Shown here: positions 1 through 14,070 of the stretch, piece after piece
Layout: each line of letters opens with the position of its first letter
How positions within the stretch are numbered: position 1 is the first letter of the stretch
Assembly: GCA_021292165.1 (NCBI GenBank)
Contig: JAHFWL010000058.1
Coordinates: forward strand, 1,240,001-1,304,000
DNA length: 64,000 nt
Source of the DNA: Shinisaurus crocodilurus
Taxonomy: Eukaryota > Chordata > Lepidosauria > Squamata > Shinisauridae
Direction of reading: 5' to 3'
Position numbers and translations under genes: made by a program
The notes under the pieces: generated by a model
What the model was told of the DNA's origin: nothing
Database searches by the model: none
What the model saw: the letters and a program-made list of their open reading frames with translations, nothing else

Positions 1-171
1 CCCCCACTGAACTGATGGGGAGAACTTCCTTGCGGATGGTGCTCCAACTCTTGAAGCCTAGCATCACACTGGCTCTCTCGCCTGCAGAAGCTGGTGCAAT
101 GAAAAGGCCACCATCTTACCTAGGACATTTCTGACTCATTTCCTAGAACCAACACATCAGCACCTGCCTTA

Positions 172-384
<213 letters not shown>

Positions 385-1290
385 TCATCAGTTACCGGTC
401 ATACTGGACGTCCCAATTTGATCTGTCCTTAGGCTAAAAACTGCCATCTTGCCATACCCACTCACCATTGGCTGACTTGCAGTGACGTCACAGAATGTTT
501 AGTGCTGGTTTTGTGAGAAATGGCATGTGATTTTGGCTGGAACTCATACAGGTTCTAGGAAAAGGGGGGGGATGCTAACGGCACGAAAGCAGCGGTAATG
601 GGGAAGCAAGGGGTTGGTTGGGAAGATAAATGGGATAAAAGCTCAGAAGCAGAGAGCCCAAGGACAAAATAGGAGGCAATGAGTCAAGAACCATGAGTTT
701 GCAAGCTCTTAATAGACTTTTTCTCTTTAGTACTTTCTTTTGTATATCAATCCAATAGTTCCTTGAAAGTGGCAGAGGAAGTTTCACTGCTTTGTAAACA
801 GACCATACTTGTTTTGAAATAGGGACAAAGGAGAAAAAGCTTGGCTGACAAAAACCCTCTCGCAGGACTCAAGGACAGGAGTTGCTGTGAGCAGGGAAGG
901 GGCAAATTGGCAGATGGAGGGTTAAGAGTTTGGGGAAGAGTTGGCCGGGATCCCAAAGAGGCTAATCTTCAGCTTCAGGCCAGTTTGGGTACAAATTCAC
1001 TTGTTTGTGCCTGACAGAGATTCAACAGGTAGTGGATACTTAGTGGGGAGAGGGAAGGGATTTACAGCACAATGCTATGCATGTTTACTCAGAAACAAGT
1101 CCTACTGTGTTCAATGGGGCTTATTCCCTTGTAAGTCTATTTAGGGTTGCAGCCATGGCTGGCTGGGGCCTGCTGAGAGCTGTAGGCGTTTTCTCTGTCT
1201 AAACATGCATAAGATTGCAGTCCATGTGATCTTTTTTTCATGGCTATGACCAGGGAGTTAAACCATCACACTTTTTGAGTTTCCTTAACA

Positions 1291-1426
1291 CAGGGGTGGG
1301 CAACTTGTGGCTCTCCAGATGTTTTGCCCTACTACTCTCATTAGCCCTGGCCAGCATAGGCCATGGGGAGGGATCATGTGAGTTGTAGGTCGAAACATCT
1401 GGAGAGCCACAAGTTGTCCACCCCTG
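1291..1426. mobile_element. hAT-type palindromic MITE
   Basis: A 136-bp foldback starts CAGGGGTGGGCAACTTGTGG and ends in the complementary CACCCCTG. The arms share the CTCCAGATGTTTTG core. The flanking octamers CCTTAACA and CCCCAATA agree at five of eight positions, so the target duplication is eroded. It belongs to the family seen at 2128, 5691, 9066, 22877 and 46136. Confidence 0.7.
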
Positions 1427-2127
1427 CCCCAATATATGCATTTCGTACACAATTTTGGAGCCAAGAACTACATCACAAAACTTGGGAGAAATGCGCCATC
1501 TGAAGGATAACTGTGTTCTGATCGGCATATTAGCTTAGGAACTGTGAATTAAGTTTGTTTGCTTAAAAATTAGGATCAAATAAAATTCTCCCCCATCCCA
1601 GGGTTTGGCAACTCCAAAAAGATATACCTCCTCCTAGATGTTGCTTCTATTTTATGTGCTCACTGTGATTCATTCCGACTCTGGTGGAACCAGCAAGTGT
1701 GCCACATCAGGTGTTTCTGAAACCTTATTCCGAACTGATTTCTTTTCTTTTTGGGTGTTCCGGTTTAGGTTCCACAGAGATTTTTCAGATAATTGTTCAG
1801 GTTCAGGAAAAAATAAAGATCCTTTCCAGTTCGTGGTTCAGGCTCGGTTGAAACCCTGGCTATGATCACTCCATCCAAGCACAGATTCCCCTTGTGTAGA
1901 AAGGCTTGGGAAATGTGCGATAGTTAAGGCTCACGAATGTGGATTAAGGTTGAGAAACACAGCAGGAATCTGAGCTGGCCTTCCGCAAGTCAAGTGTGAG
2001 ACATCCAGCCCCGCATATAATACTTTGCCACTTAACATACCGTCCTCCAGCACATTCCTGTACTTAGATTTGTATCCTGCCCTATCTAGAAATACAGAAG
2101 TTAGGAAATTAAAATCGCCTTGTATTA

Positions 2128-2264
2128 CAGCCTTCCCCAGCCCAGTGTCCTCCAGATGGGTTGGACTACAACTCCTAGCATCTCCAGACAAAGGCCTTGC
2201 TGGCTGGGGATGATGGGAGTTGCAGTCCCAACACATCTGGAGGGTGGTGGGTTGGGGAAGCCTG
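2128..2264. mobile_element. hAT-type palindromic MITE with 8-bp TSD
   Basis: A 137-bp inverted-repeat element begins CAGCCTTCCCCAG and ends GGGGAAGCCTG. It is flanked by TTGTATTA (2120-2127) and TTGTATTG (2265-2272), a 7/8 match with TA at the centre. An 8-bp duplication is the hAT hallmark, and a central TA is what is reported for Buster-group hATs. No coding capacity. Confidence 0.8.
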
Positions 2265-2599
2265 TTGTATTGGCTTAACCCTGGCAACTAACTGCCTATA
2301 TATTAAAAAATAAATAAATTCCAGTTCAAGCTTGGACTGTAGGAAACCACTGCAAGGAGCCAAATAATCATGAGAGCAACTACCAAGAATACGTCTCTGC
2401 ATGCTCCGCCCAGGAGTTCAAATTCCATGGGCTATTGTTAAGAAAAAGCTGATGAAAAATTGTATGGATACAGATTGGGGCAAAGGAGAGAAAGCAGTCT
2501 CTAGGCAGGAGTGGGGACCCTGAGGCCTGGCAGCCACATTCAGACCTGGGACCCACTTTGCAAACCTTGCCCATTTTGGCTCCATCCCTGCCCAATCCT

Positions 2600-2868
2600 G
2601 TCTCTGGCCATGGCCACTGCTGGAATGTAGAGGGTGAGGCTAATTCATGGAGGAGAAGGCTACTAGTCCTGATGGCCCTATGCTACCTCCAGTATCAGAG
2701 GCAGTATGCTTATGACACCAGTTGCTGGGGAACATGGGCGGGAGGGTGCTGTTGCACTCAGGTCCTACTTGGGGTTTTTCCACAGACAGCTGGTTGGCCG
2801 TTGTGTGAACAAAATGCTGGACTGGATAGACCCTTGGGCTGAGCCAGCATGGCTCTTCTTATGTTCTT
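2600..2868 (+). mobile_element. CR1-like 3' end with ATGTTCTT tail
   Basis: A truncated LINE 3' end includes a conserved stretch ending in CTGGACTGGATAGACCC and a short octamer-type tail, CTTCTTATGTTCTTA. Similar copies occur at 15620-15862 and 51000-51288. Short octamer tails are a CR1-group feature. The family call rests on that tail and general CR1 resemblance, so it is moderate. Confidence 0.55.
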
Positions 2869-3213
2869 AATGTGGACCCCAACCGACTCTGACCGAGGGA
2901 AGACAGACCTCGATAGGAGAAAGGTTCCTCGCCCCTGCTTTAAGGCTGCAATCCTATACTCAGGTTTCCTAGGAGAAGGCCCCACTGAACTCAATGGGAC
3001 TCACTTCCGAGTAGACACATTCTAGGATTGTGCTGTGTGCGCTTTATAAAGCAGAAGCTTGAATTTTAGCTGGAAAACTGTACACCTCCAAGAGAGGTCC
3101 TGGAACACTGGTATGTATATCACCGATTTGTCTTATTTGGGTACGTGGAAAAGTGGTTGGGGTGAACAGTCCTGTGTAACACATTCCCCATATAAAAGCA
3201 GAATTAAGCCTAC

Positions 3214-3336
3214 CAAAAAAGAACTGTAGGGCGCTGCCCCAGAGACACTACTAGGAGGAGGAGGCACAGCATTGGAAGAGGCAGGAAAGAGGCCGACAGC
3301 GGCTAGGTTGAGACCAGGTATCAGGTGTGACTGTAG
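3214..3336 (-). CDS. IGF2BP1: IGF2BP1 exon, KH2-KH3 linker
   Basis: A 123-nt exon of 41 codons starts [20 protein letters not shown], continues with a VPPPPSSV proline run and ends APYSSFL. It is too short and intron-bound to appear as a sizeable ORF; I found it from the LIPGLN motif. The acceptor is tttttatttcag and the donor GTAGGC. Both ends are phase 0, so the exon joins cleanly to 6679 and 357, and skipping it would keep the frame. IGF2BP2 is known to skip its equivalent linker exon in a shorter isoform. The linker separates the KH1-2 and KH3-4 di-domains and is expected to be flexible. Confidence 0.96.
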
Positions 3337-3465
3337 CTGAAATAAAAAAAGAGAGACAATAAGACAGTGGGGATGAAGGGTTGATCTTACATTTTTAACT
3401 GTGACTTTGCTGTCACCATTGCAACACTTATTTTAGTGTAGTGGTAGCCTTGCTTCCCACTAATT

Positions 3466-3591
3466 CAGCTTCCCCCAACCGGGTGCCCTCCAGATGGGTT
3501 GGACTACAATTCCCAGAATCCCCCAGCCAGCTGGAGGATTCTGGGAGTTGTACTCCAACCCATCTGGAGGGCACCCGGTTGGGGAAGGTTG
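3466..3591. mobile_element. hAT-type palindromic MITE
   Basis: A near-perfect foldback beginning CAGCTTCCCCCAACCGGGTG has its complement at the right edge. The arms meet around 3531-3538. Flanking octamers do not match convincingly, so the end positions are approximate. Confidence 0.7.
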
Positions 3592-3747
3592 CATCCAATG
3601 ATTACAATCAATCTATCTGCAGAGAACCAAGGAAACAACGAAAGGCTCTGTACATATGACTCTGCACCCCTGGAGACAGAGAGCCCAGTTAGAAGTTCAC
3701 GCACAGGCAAGATCCCCATGGGTGCAAGGCATTAAAGCTCAGATTGA

Positions 3748-4020
3748 TAGATACAACAGCAACATCAAGTAGGCCGCTCAACAAGATCTGCCACGGACGG
3801 CCTTCTCCCTGTCCCATCAGCCAGAGAAACCAGGCTGGTGGGGACTAGGAGGAGGGCCTTTTCTGTGGCAGCCCCCAATTTATGGAACTCCCTCCCCAGT
3901 GACCTCCGCCATGCCCCTTCCTTGATTAGCTTCCGCCAGGCATTAAAAACGTGGCTTTTCAGGCGGGAATATGGGGTGGGTTAGGATTTTTAAGTTTTGT
4001 ACTGTTTTTAATTGTGTTTT

Positions 4021-4051
<31 letters not shown>

Positions 4052-4157
4052 TCCCCCCCCCCTCTTGTATTTTATTGGACTGTACATCGCTCAAGAGTGG
4101 CCGGATGTCTGGCCAGATGGGCGATTCATAAATATAATAAATAAAAAAATAAATACA
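3748..4157 (+). mobile_element. L2-clade LINE 3' end
   Basis: The C-terminal codons of an L2-type ORF2 can be read with frameshifts (a region equivalent to LWNSLP...APSL...FR..LKTWLF). A 3' UTR follows, ending GGGCGATTCATAAATATAATAAATAAA. A (TG)13 microsatellite and a C run interrupt the UTR at 4024-4062. Sister copies lie at 23476-23880 (minus) and 31940-32300 (plus). Confidence 0.7.
4024..4050. repeat. (TG)n microsatellite
   Basis: About thirteen TG units followed by C10, inside the 3' UTR of the L2-type fragment. The L2 copy at 23476-23880 carries the matching AC/G tract on the other strand, so the array probably predates dispersal of this subfamily. Confidence 0.9.
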
Positions 4158-4536
4158 GCCTGCTATTCTGCCTGAGGCAAGCAGGCTTCAGCACACTGGA
4201 TCTGCTGTGGCTGGTAAACAAAAGGAACCCCACAGTAGCAGGCCCCAGACATGTCCACGAAGCACTTCAAAGTGCGAGCTATAAAAAGTGGGAGCTGTGA
4301 ACGGGGAAGTGCCCAGTCGTTCCCACAAACTCACTAGCAGACTTTAGGCAAGCCGCCTATGGCTCAATTCACACCTAATGCCAAAGCCAGGTTTGGCAAT
4401 CAGGTGCACCCCTGAAGGCTTGTAGACCTCCTCCTTCCTTCCCTCACACACACAGGTGGCCTCCGCCACCTCCTGGTTTTTGCTTACCACAGTTTGCCAT
4501 GACATCCAAACAAGCCAGTGTGCCATGACATCCAAA

Positions 4537-5045
4537 GAGCCAGTGTGGCGTAGTGGTTAGGGTGTTGGACTGGGACTCAGGAGATCCGGGTTCTAGTCCC
4601 CGCTCAGCCATGAAACTCACTGGGTGACTTTGGGCCAGTCACTGCCTCTCAGCCTAACCTACCTCACAGGATTGTTGTGAGGATAAAATGGAGAGGAGGA
4701 GGAGGAGAATACAGTCATGCCTTGGATTGAGAGCATAATTCGTTCCGGCAACGTGCTTGTAATCCAAAACACTCTTATATCAAAACGAAATCCCCCCAAA
4801 AAAATTTGTACAGAGAGTTTTAATTTAAGCCGTACTACAGTACTTGTATTGCAAGACATTGCTTGTATATCACAGTTAAAAAAATTAAGTAAATATTTAA
4901 AAATTTGCTTGTCTTGCAAAACGCTCTCAGACCAAGTTACTTGCAATCCAAGGTATTACTGTATAATGTAAGCCGCCTTGGGTTCCTTGCAGGGAAAAAG
5001 GCGGGGTATAAATATAATAAATAAATAAATAAATAAATAAATAAA
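4537..5045 (+). mobile_element. tRNA-derived CORE-SINE split by a mariner MITE
   Basis: The head GAGCCAGTGTGGCGTAGTGG has the tRNA A-box character and GGTTCTAGTCC the B box. A MIR-like core follows (GTGACTTTGGGCCAGTCACT, then GGTTGTTGTGAGGATAAAAT in sister copies). The tail GGCGGGGTATAAATATAATA ends in AAATn. The SINE is interrupted at 4712-4961, and removing that segment restores the order seen in the intact copy at 44131-44364. It is a Pol III-type retroposon, not a tRNA gene. Confidence 0.85.
4712..4961 (+). mobile_element. Mariner/pogo-type MITE with TA TSD
   Basis: A 250-bp non-autonomous element begins CAGTCATGCCTTGGATTG and ends CAATCCAAGGTATTACTG. It is flanked by TA on both sides (4710-4711 and 4962-4963), inside the SINE above. 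The start resembles Tigger/pogo termini (CAG-CATACCT). A copy of roughly 90% similarity by eye lies in inverted orientation at 7481-7733. Confidence 0.85.
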
Positions 5046-5690
5046 GCAAACTGTGCTTCGTGTACACCTTCTGTGGTTTGGGGGCAAGGGCACTAACCAT
5101 AGTTTCAGAGTTCAGATGCCATCGCAGACTGTGGCTGGGGAGTGGGGGAGGGGACCCAGACAAAAAGGGAGAAGGGGGGAGTTCACAAACCCATGGGGGG
5201 TGCTTCTGACTGCCAAGCCACCAGATTGTCGAACTATTTCTTGGCCTCAGTCCTGCATCTAACGCCCTAACTTACAGGAGTGTTCTAAAGCTGATTGCAA
5301 TTTGAACACTCAAAAAGCTCTATGTGAATACGAACTATTGCTGCTGCCAATGCTGCTACAGCGCTAGTAATAGTAGTAGCTGGGTACGGCAATTTGTAAC
5401 CAATCTTCTGTGTTTCAGGGTATTTGCTTCAAGTCGACAGATGCATATATTCCTTCTCAAAAACTCTTCTACGCTGCAGACCTTTAGCAGCCTTCTTTTT
5501 AGCCAATTAACAGAGCGCAGCCTTGCAATTTAGTCTACAAATGATTCTAGTTCACAAGAACTTTTTACCATCCCACCTGTTCGCCAGTTCCTATATCATT
5601 TGTTGTACTATGATAGACCTGCCAATGTTTATTAAATAGGTCTGTCTAAATATTAACTGTGGGTAACGGCTTTTGAAAGACGCCTCATTA

Positions 5691-5826
5691 CAGCCTTCAC
5701 CACCCTGGTGCCCACTGGATGTTTCGGACGACAACTCCCAGCATCCCTGACACTGGTCATGTTGGCTGGGGCTGATGGGAGTTAAGAGTCCAAAGCATCT
5801 GCAGAGAACCAGGTTGTGGAAGGCTG
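5691..5826. mobile_element. hAT-type palindromic MITE with 8-bp TSD
   Basis: A 136-bp foldback from CAGCCTTCACCACCCTGG to GGTTGTGGAAGGCTG. It is flanked by CCTCATTA (5683-5690) and CCTTATTA (5827-5834), a 7/8 match; the right copy has the central TA. Confidence 0.8.
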
Positions 5827-5861
5827 CCTTATTAGTACAAATCAGCTGATTTTATTAGTAC

Positions 5862-6480
5862 AAATCCTTCCTATTTGCTATCCTTGTCCCTGGAGAAAGC
5901 CAAATTGCTAGTCAAGCAGAGACTAACTGACATTGATTTTCAAGAGCCCCATGCAGCGGCCCAGGGCCCATGTTCCCCTCTGTCGCTGGGTTTGTCGGGC
6001 CTTTATCCTAAAAATGGGATGCCTTATTTAGAGTGGTTGCCTATCCCTAAATACAGGAGAGCATTCTGCTTAGCTCGATTTAATGTTCTACCCTCCAAAC
6101 TTTTGGATGGCAGATACAGTAAAATCCCAGTGAAAAATAGATGCTGCCCCTGCAACAACAAGGAGGTGGAATCTGTTGTGCACGTTCTTTTTAACGGCAG
6201 TTTCTATCGAGGGGCTAGAGAGACTCTAATACATCCAATCACACAAACTTTCCCTGGACTATCTTTAGAGTCTCTTTTGACCATTCTGCTTGATGGCTCA
6301 AATAGTTTGATCACTAAGGAAGTTGCAAAATTCCTGAATGTTGCTATTCTGACTAGGCCTTCTATGCTTGCCTGATTCTGTTTTACTGTATCTTTTTATT
6401 CTGAGTGTACAACTGAGAGCTGGTATATTTTGTCTGTATTGTATATTGTATATTGTATTGTATTGATGTGGTCGGTAGAC

Positions 6481-6517
<37 letters not shown>

Positions 6518-6520
6518 GTA
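5862..6520 (+). pseudogene. LINE reverse transcriptase C-terminal fragment
   Basis: An open stretch (about 5875-6375) encodes a LINE C-terminal segment: ARFNVLPSKLLDGRYSKIP, then a cysteine-rich knuckle CCPCNNKEVESVVHVLF, then ITKEVAKFLNVAIL before the stop. A short 3' UTR ends in an AAT-type repeat tail. The upstream reverse transcriptase and endonuclease are missing (5' truncation). The knuckle plus FLNVAI ending is shared with the fragment at 57745-57960. I cannot assign the clade with certainty; it is not CR1 or L2. Confidence 0.6.
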
Positions 6521-6551
6521 GTAGTAGTAGTAGAAGTAGTAGTAGTAGTAC
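6481..6551. repeat. AAT/AGT trinucleotide microsatellite
   Basis: About twelve AAT units grade into AGT units. It forms the tail of the LINE fragment and lies about 130 bp downstream (in transcript sense) of the donor of the KH2 exon. Confidence 0.9.
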
Positions 6552-6591
6552 AGATCAGCGGATTTTGATGGAAAGGCACCGCTCACAGTCA

Positions 6592-8042
<1,451 letters not shown>

Positions 8043-8414
8043 TTAAGAGGGCTTTTATTCATTTATTTATTCATTCATTCATTCATTCATAAATTTATGA
8101 GTTGCCTTTCAGCCCAAAGAGGGCCCCCAGGGTGACTTACAGTTAAAACTTGCAACAGTTATGATGTGATGGCCTGCCACATCCTGCCCTGCTCCTGGAC
8201 TCTTTCAGGCCACCCCTTATGCCTTGGGCTTATTTGCAGGGAAAGCGAGCCCCGAACAGGCAGGCCCCTTCCAGCTGTCGACTGGGCTTGGGCCGGAGTT
8301 ACTTATAAGCAGTTACTGCATGACCCAGCAGGGAAGGAGGGGCTTGCCTAGGCTACCACCTTAACCACACAGAAGCTGGCAACTAATTTTGTAAATAAGG
8401 CATTTAAAAGTGGC

Positions 8415-8445
<31 letters not shown>

Positions 8446-8625
8446 AAAAATAATAATATGCAATTCTATGCATACTTACTTGGGAGTGAGCCCATTCAAC
8501 TGAGTTGGATGTACCTCTAAGTAGACATAGGTAAGATTGCACTGTGCACTGTTAGGCAATCTTAACTGAAACGGGGTTACAAATCAGGAAGTTTCTGGGT
8601 GGAATCTCACCATTAACTCACTAAT

Positions 8626-8888
8626 CAGGGTTGCAAAAAATCAATAAAATCGATTTTTTTTAAAATTTAAATCAATGATTTTTTTAAATTTACGTAATCA
8701 ATTGTCCTCCCAAAATATTTAGTAAAATTAATTTCAAAGTTTCAGGCAACCACATGTACAAATAGCCTACACTTAATAGTTAAGAACACCAAATTATACA
8801 GAAAACATTAATCGGAACTAGGCTACCTACACAACAGGGTTGCAAAAAATAGATTTTTATTGATGATTTTTAAATCACTGCAACCCTG
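8626..8888. mobile_element. AT-rich MITE, CAGGGTTGCAAAAAATC termini
   Basis: The left end CAGGGTTGCAAAAAATC and the right end GCAACCCTG are inverted copies, and the subterminal regions are runs of A/T around ATTGATTT. The middle segment around 8700-8840 reappears in reverse orientation near 52810-52960, which makes this a dispersed element and not simple AT-rich sequence. No matching 8-bp flank was found. Confidence 0.65.
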
Positions 8889-8964
8889 CTAAGGACACAA
8901 TCCTGGCTGGGGCATGCTGGGAGCTGTAGGCCTTTTTTCTGTCTAAACTTGCATAGGATTGCAC

Positions 8965-9290
8965 CTTAGGTGGCCTTAGGCAAGCCACTCTCTCTCAACC
9001 TCAGCCTCCCCGTCTACAACACGGGGGATAACACTACTGGCTTATCTTTCAGGGTTGTCGTAAGGCAGGGGTGGGCCATTTGAGGCCCTCCAGATGTTTT
9101 GGCCTATAACTCCCACAATCCCTCACCACTGACTGTGCTGCTGAGGACTGATGGGAGCAATAGGCCAAAACTTTTGGAGGGACACGCATTGCCTACCCGT
9201 CATAAGGAATACAACTAGATAATGCACGTGAAGTGCTCTGGATGCTGGAAAGTGCTATACAAATGTTAAGCATTATTATTAAACTGGTAT
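8965..9290 (+). mobile_element. MIR-like SINE split by a hAT MITE
   Basis: The core reads GGCCTTAGGCAAGCCACTCT and later CAGGGTTGTCGTAAGG, resumes after the insertion as AATACAACTAGATAATGCAC, and ends GCTATACAAATGTTAAGCAT. This is the CORE-SINE/MIR order. The head is missing. The insertion is 9066-9199. Confidence 0.65.
9066..9199. mobile_element. hAT-type palindromic MITE inside a SINE
   Basis: A 134-bp foldback starting CAGGGGTGGGCC. It is flanked by TCGTAAGG (9058-9065) and TCATAAGG (9200-9207), a 7/8 duplication with central TA, within a SINE core whose two halves continue across it. Confidence 0.8.
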
Positions 9291-9777
9291 CTGTCAGTAT
9301 TCTTTATTTGCATAGTTTTATCGTGAGTACAATCAAACTGGACAGTTCTTTAGGGAGAGTGGGAAACGGAATAAATGCAGAGGCATGTGCGTCCGTGTCA
9401 GCTGAGACCCCTCTTTTCTCACAGTGGCCATGAAGCATGCGCTGGCTTGTGAAAGAAAACAATTGGCAGTGGCAAGAGCTCAGTGGCAGAGTGCAAACTG
9501 TGCATGCGCCCAGAAGGTCCCAATTCCAGGCCCTGGCATCTGCAGTGGCAAGGATGGCCGGGTGACCGGCCAGATGGGCGATTGATAAATATAATAAATA
9601 AATATAATAAATAAGGATGCCAGGTCGCAGTTCAGGGGGGGGGGGACACGACTCTAGGGGGTTGCTGCCAATCAGAGTAGACAATACTGAGCTAGATAAA
9701 CCAATAGCCTGACACATTATAAGGGAGATATAAATGGCATGGGAGGGGCATGCCTTTTCCCTTGAGAATCTCTGGAG

Positions 9778-9906
9778 CAGCTTTCCCCAACCCAGCACCC
9801 TACAGTTGTGTTGGACTACAACTCCCATAATTCCCAGCCATGTTGGCTGGGAATTATGGGAGTTGTAGTCCAACATGTCCAGAGAGCACCAGGTTAGGAA
9901 AGGCTG
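9778..9906. mobile_element. hAT-type palindromic MITE
   Basis: A foldback of 129 bp with long near-perfect arms (about 40 bp around AACTCCCATAATTCCCAGCC). Flanks CTCTGGAG and CTCCAGAA differ at three positions. The CTCTAGNN form found at other insertions suggests a decayed duplication. Confidence 0.75.
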
Positions 9907-10011
9907 CTCCAGAAGTACTCTGGGCCTTACTACCCTCCCGCAGCACACAGCACAATGAAATCATTATACAAAGTCAAGCTAACAGCTTGTGCCAATGATC
10001 GCCCCGTCTTA

Positions 10012-11700
<1,689 letters not shown>

Positions 11701-11842
11701 TCATGTATCATCTCAGCTGCCTAATTTAAAAGGAGAAAGCCTTTTTGTCATTGCTGTTGTTAAACCATCGGGAGTCAGTAACCCTTGGTGATCTACTGCG
11801 AATCACCTAGAGATCTACCAGTGGATCCCGATCTACCTTCTG

Positions 11843-12016
11843 CCCCTGCTCAATGCAGGAATCTAGGTCAAAGCATCTCTGACAGATGTCTGTGCAGCTG
11901 GACAGACATCTGTCAGAGATGCTTTGACCTAGATTCCTGCATTGAGCAGGGGGTTGGACTCGATGGCCTTGTAGGCCCCTTCCAACTCTACTTTTCTATG
12001 ATTCTATGATTCTATG
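11843..12016 (+). mobile_element. CR1 3' end with inverted 5' arm
   Basis: Bases 11901-12016 match the last part of the CR1 at 34480-38938 (GCAGCTGGACAG..., TGGACTCGATGGCCTTGTAG) and end in the octamer tail ATTCTATG x2. Bases about 11843-11893 are the exact reverse complement of about 11901-11951, with an 8-nt loop. This is a fold-back end of the kind produced by twin priming or snap-back synthesis. Confidence 0.85.
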
Positions 12017-12051
12017 CCCACCTCTGGTGATTGATACGGAGTTTGGAAGGC

Positions 12052-12055
<4 letters not shown>

Positions 12056-12083
<28 letters not shown>
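12056..12083. repeat. (AT)n microsatellite
   Basis: Fourteen AT units in an IGF2BP1 intron. No other signal. Confidence 0.9.
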
Positions 12084-12087
<4 letters not shown>

Positions 12088-12739
12088 TTTACCTTGCATA
12101 AAGGTTAGGTCTATCAGTTGCACTGAATACATACAGAATTTATGCACCTATGTATGCCATGGATATAAAGAAATATACCGGTACTACCCTCAGTAAAAGT
12201 AGTTATGCATAAGTTTCAAGAAAGGCAAGCCAAACATCCCTATATTTATTCAAAATTGACATATTTAAGAGTAAGGGAAGAATGGGGATGACTTAGAGCA
12301 TACCCCCATGGCCCCTAGATGGCATCTGAGGGGCCATAGGATGCTAGAGACTCCCCCTCCCCTCCAAGACCACAGACAGAGCTACGACTTTGGAGGGGGA
12401 AATCCGAGCAGAGGTTTCATCTGCCACCCCACCCGCTCCTAGCCACTGCGGAAAGCTCCACGGTGGCTCTCTTTCCCGAGGTGGAAGCTCTGACCTTGAG
12501 GAGGAGGAGGAGGACGGGGTCATGCCAATGGGAGGGCAGCCCATCCCCACCCCAGCAGTACAAGTCAGCTCAGAGGCCCGTCTAGCAAAAAATACTGCAA
12601 AGGAGAATGGAAAGGCTAAAAAATCTCCACTGGTCCCTCCACCAGGCAGGCTGGAGGCTTCTGTCATTCTGGCATCAATCCCATAGGACTGGATCCTTAA
12701 TAACCTTTTAATATAAAGCACTCTTGTTTGTTAATTCTA

Positions 12740-12741
<2 letters not shown>

Positions 12742-12787
<46 letters not shown>

Positions 12788-12801
12788 CATCATCATCATC
12801 A
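12742..12801. repeat. (TTA)n(TCA)n microsatellite
   Basis: About fifteen TTA units grade into five TCA units. Confidence 0.9.
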
Positions 12802-13882
12802 TCTCTCCATCTCAACACAAGATTGCTAAGGTCATTTTAACATTATGAACTTGAACTAAAGTGTAGTAATAACTGGACAACTAACTATATTGTATGAGTG
12901 TTGGTGATATGACACGTGTCCAATTAAATGTTACTTACAACTAAAATCGATACATTGCTAGAAGCACACAGCCAAAGCATTGGCTGGTTAATTCAAATCC
13001 AGATGTGAAATTGAGTCATACCACTGCTGTGCACAGCTTCCTGGCCCACAATTGCCCCCACCCCCCAGATCACAATGTTGCAGTGGGAGTAGAAGTCACA
13101 ACTGGTCAAGGGTGGATAAAAATCAATGATATGAAAAAAATTTTTTGTTAAAGATTAGATTTTAAAAATTTAAAACATAATTTTTACCATTTAAATAAGG
13201 GTGTGTATGTTTTAAAATATCATAAATAAAATAGTAAATTTCACTCTCCTTTAAAAAAAAATAACAGTTACAATTAAATCTCATCATAAACATGCTAAAC
13301 CTACACATACAATGCAATCCTATCCATGATTACTCAATGGAGTTTTCTCCAGGGTAAATGGGTATAGGACTGCTGTCTTACAGTCTCATTAAAATGAGTT
13401 AATGTCTCTGTCACACTCACATACATTGAATTACGGTACTTACCAGTCAAACATAGGCATTCATTTCAGTTTTTCATCTCATGAAAATGGCTCTGTCCTA
13501 TCTAACTACCAGCTCTTGCTGCTTGAAAGTTCTGAGCTTTCAGTTTCTGTTTCTCTGACTAAAGTCACATGTGCAAAGACGCAGGCTGGATAGGATTGTT
13601 ATTGTGCTATACTTATGTGATGGCTGGAGCTGGGCCAAGCAAGGCAAAGGAGTTAGTTAAGAATGAAAGACAATACAGCAGGGTGGATAAAAATCAATTA
13701 TTTTAAAACCAACAGAGAAATTGGATTGTTAAATTTTTTAATTGGATTTTTTGATTTTAAAAAATGTAAATTCTAAATTTCCATTAAACAGTAACTAGGT
13801 TAACATTAAATAATCTGGATATAAGTATGTTAGCAATACATTCAATCTCTAAACTGATTCAACATCACCAACAGATACATTG

Positions 13883-14070
13883 GCCTGGTTCACATGTAAC
13901 GACAACCCAGAGTATGGTTTGTCATTGCATCATGGGTTGTTGTTATATGCGAACCCTGTACTATTGTTTAACTATGGGTTGTTAACTGCAAACAACCCAA
14001 GAAGAAAACCCATGGTTTGTTGTTGGGTTGTGAACTCCAGGTTGTTCGTGGTTAACAACCCATAGTTAAA
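13883..14070. mobile_element. Foldback MITE of the GGCCNGGTTC group
   Basis: It starts GGCCTGGTTCACATGTAACG and is built from inverted copies of AACAACCCATAGTTAA and TTAACTATGGGTTGTTAA. Its outer end resembles those of the elements at 50172, 52160 and 60843. The right boundary is uncertain because a piece of palindromic MITE (CACCAGGTTGGGGAAGG) abuts it. Confidence 0.55.

Noticed and set aside
483..490. CRE octamer TGACGTCA
   Set aside because: A single palindromic octamer deep in the gene with no supporting promoter features; expected by chance in 64 kb with reasonable frequency.
12390..12686. 98-codon open frame with a Glu run
   Set aside because: No recognisable domain, overlapped by a 125-codon frame on the other strand, and inside an IGF2BP1 intron.
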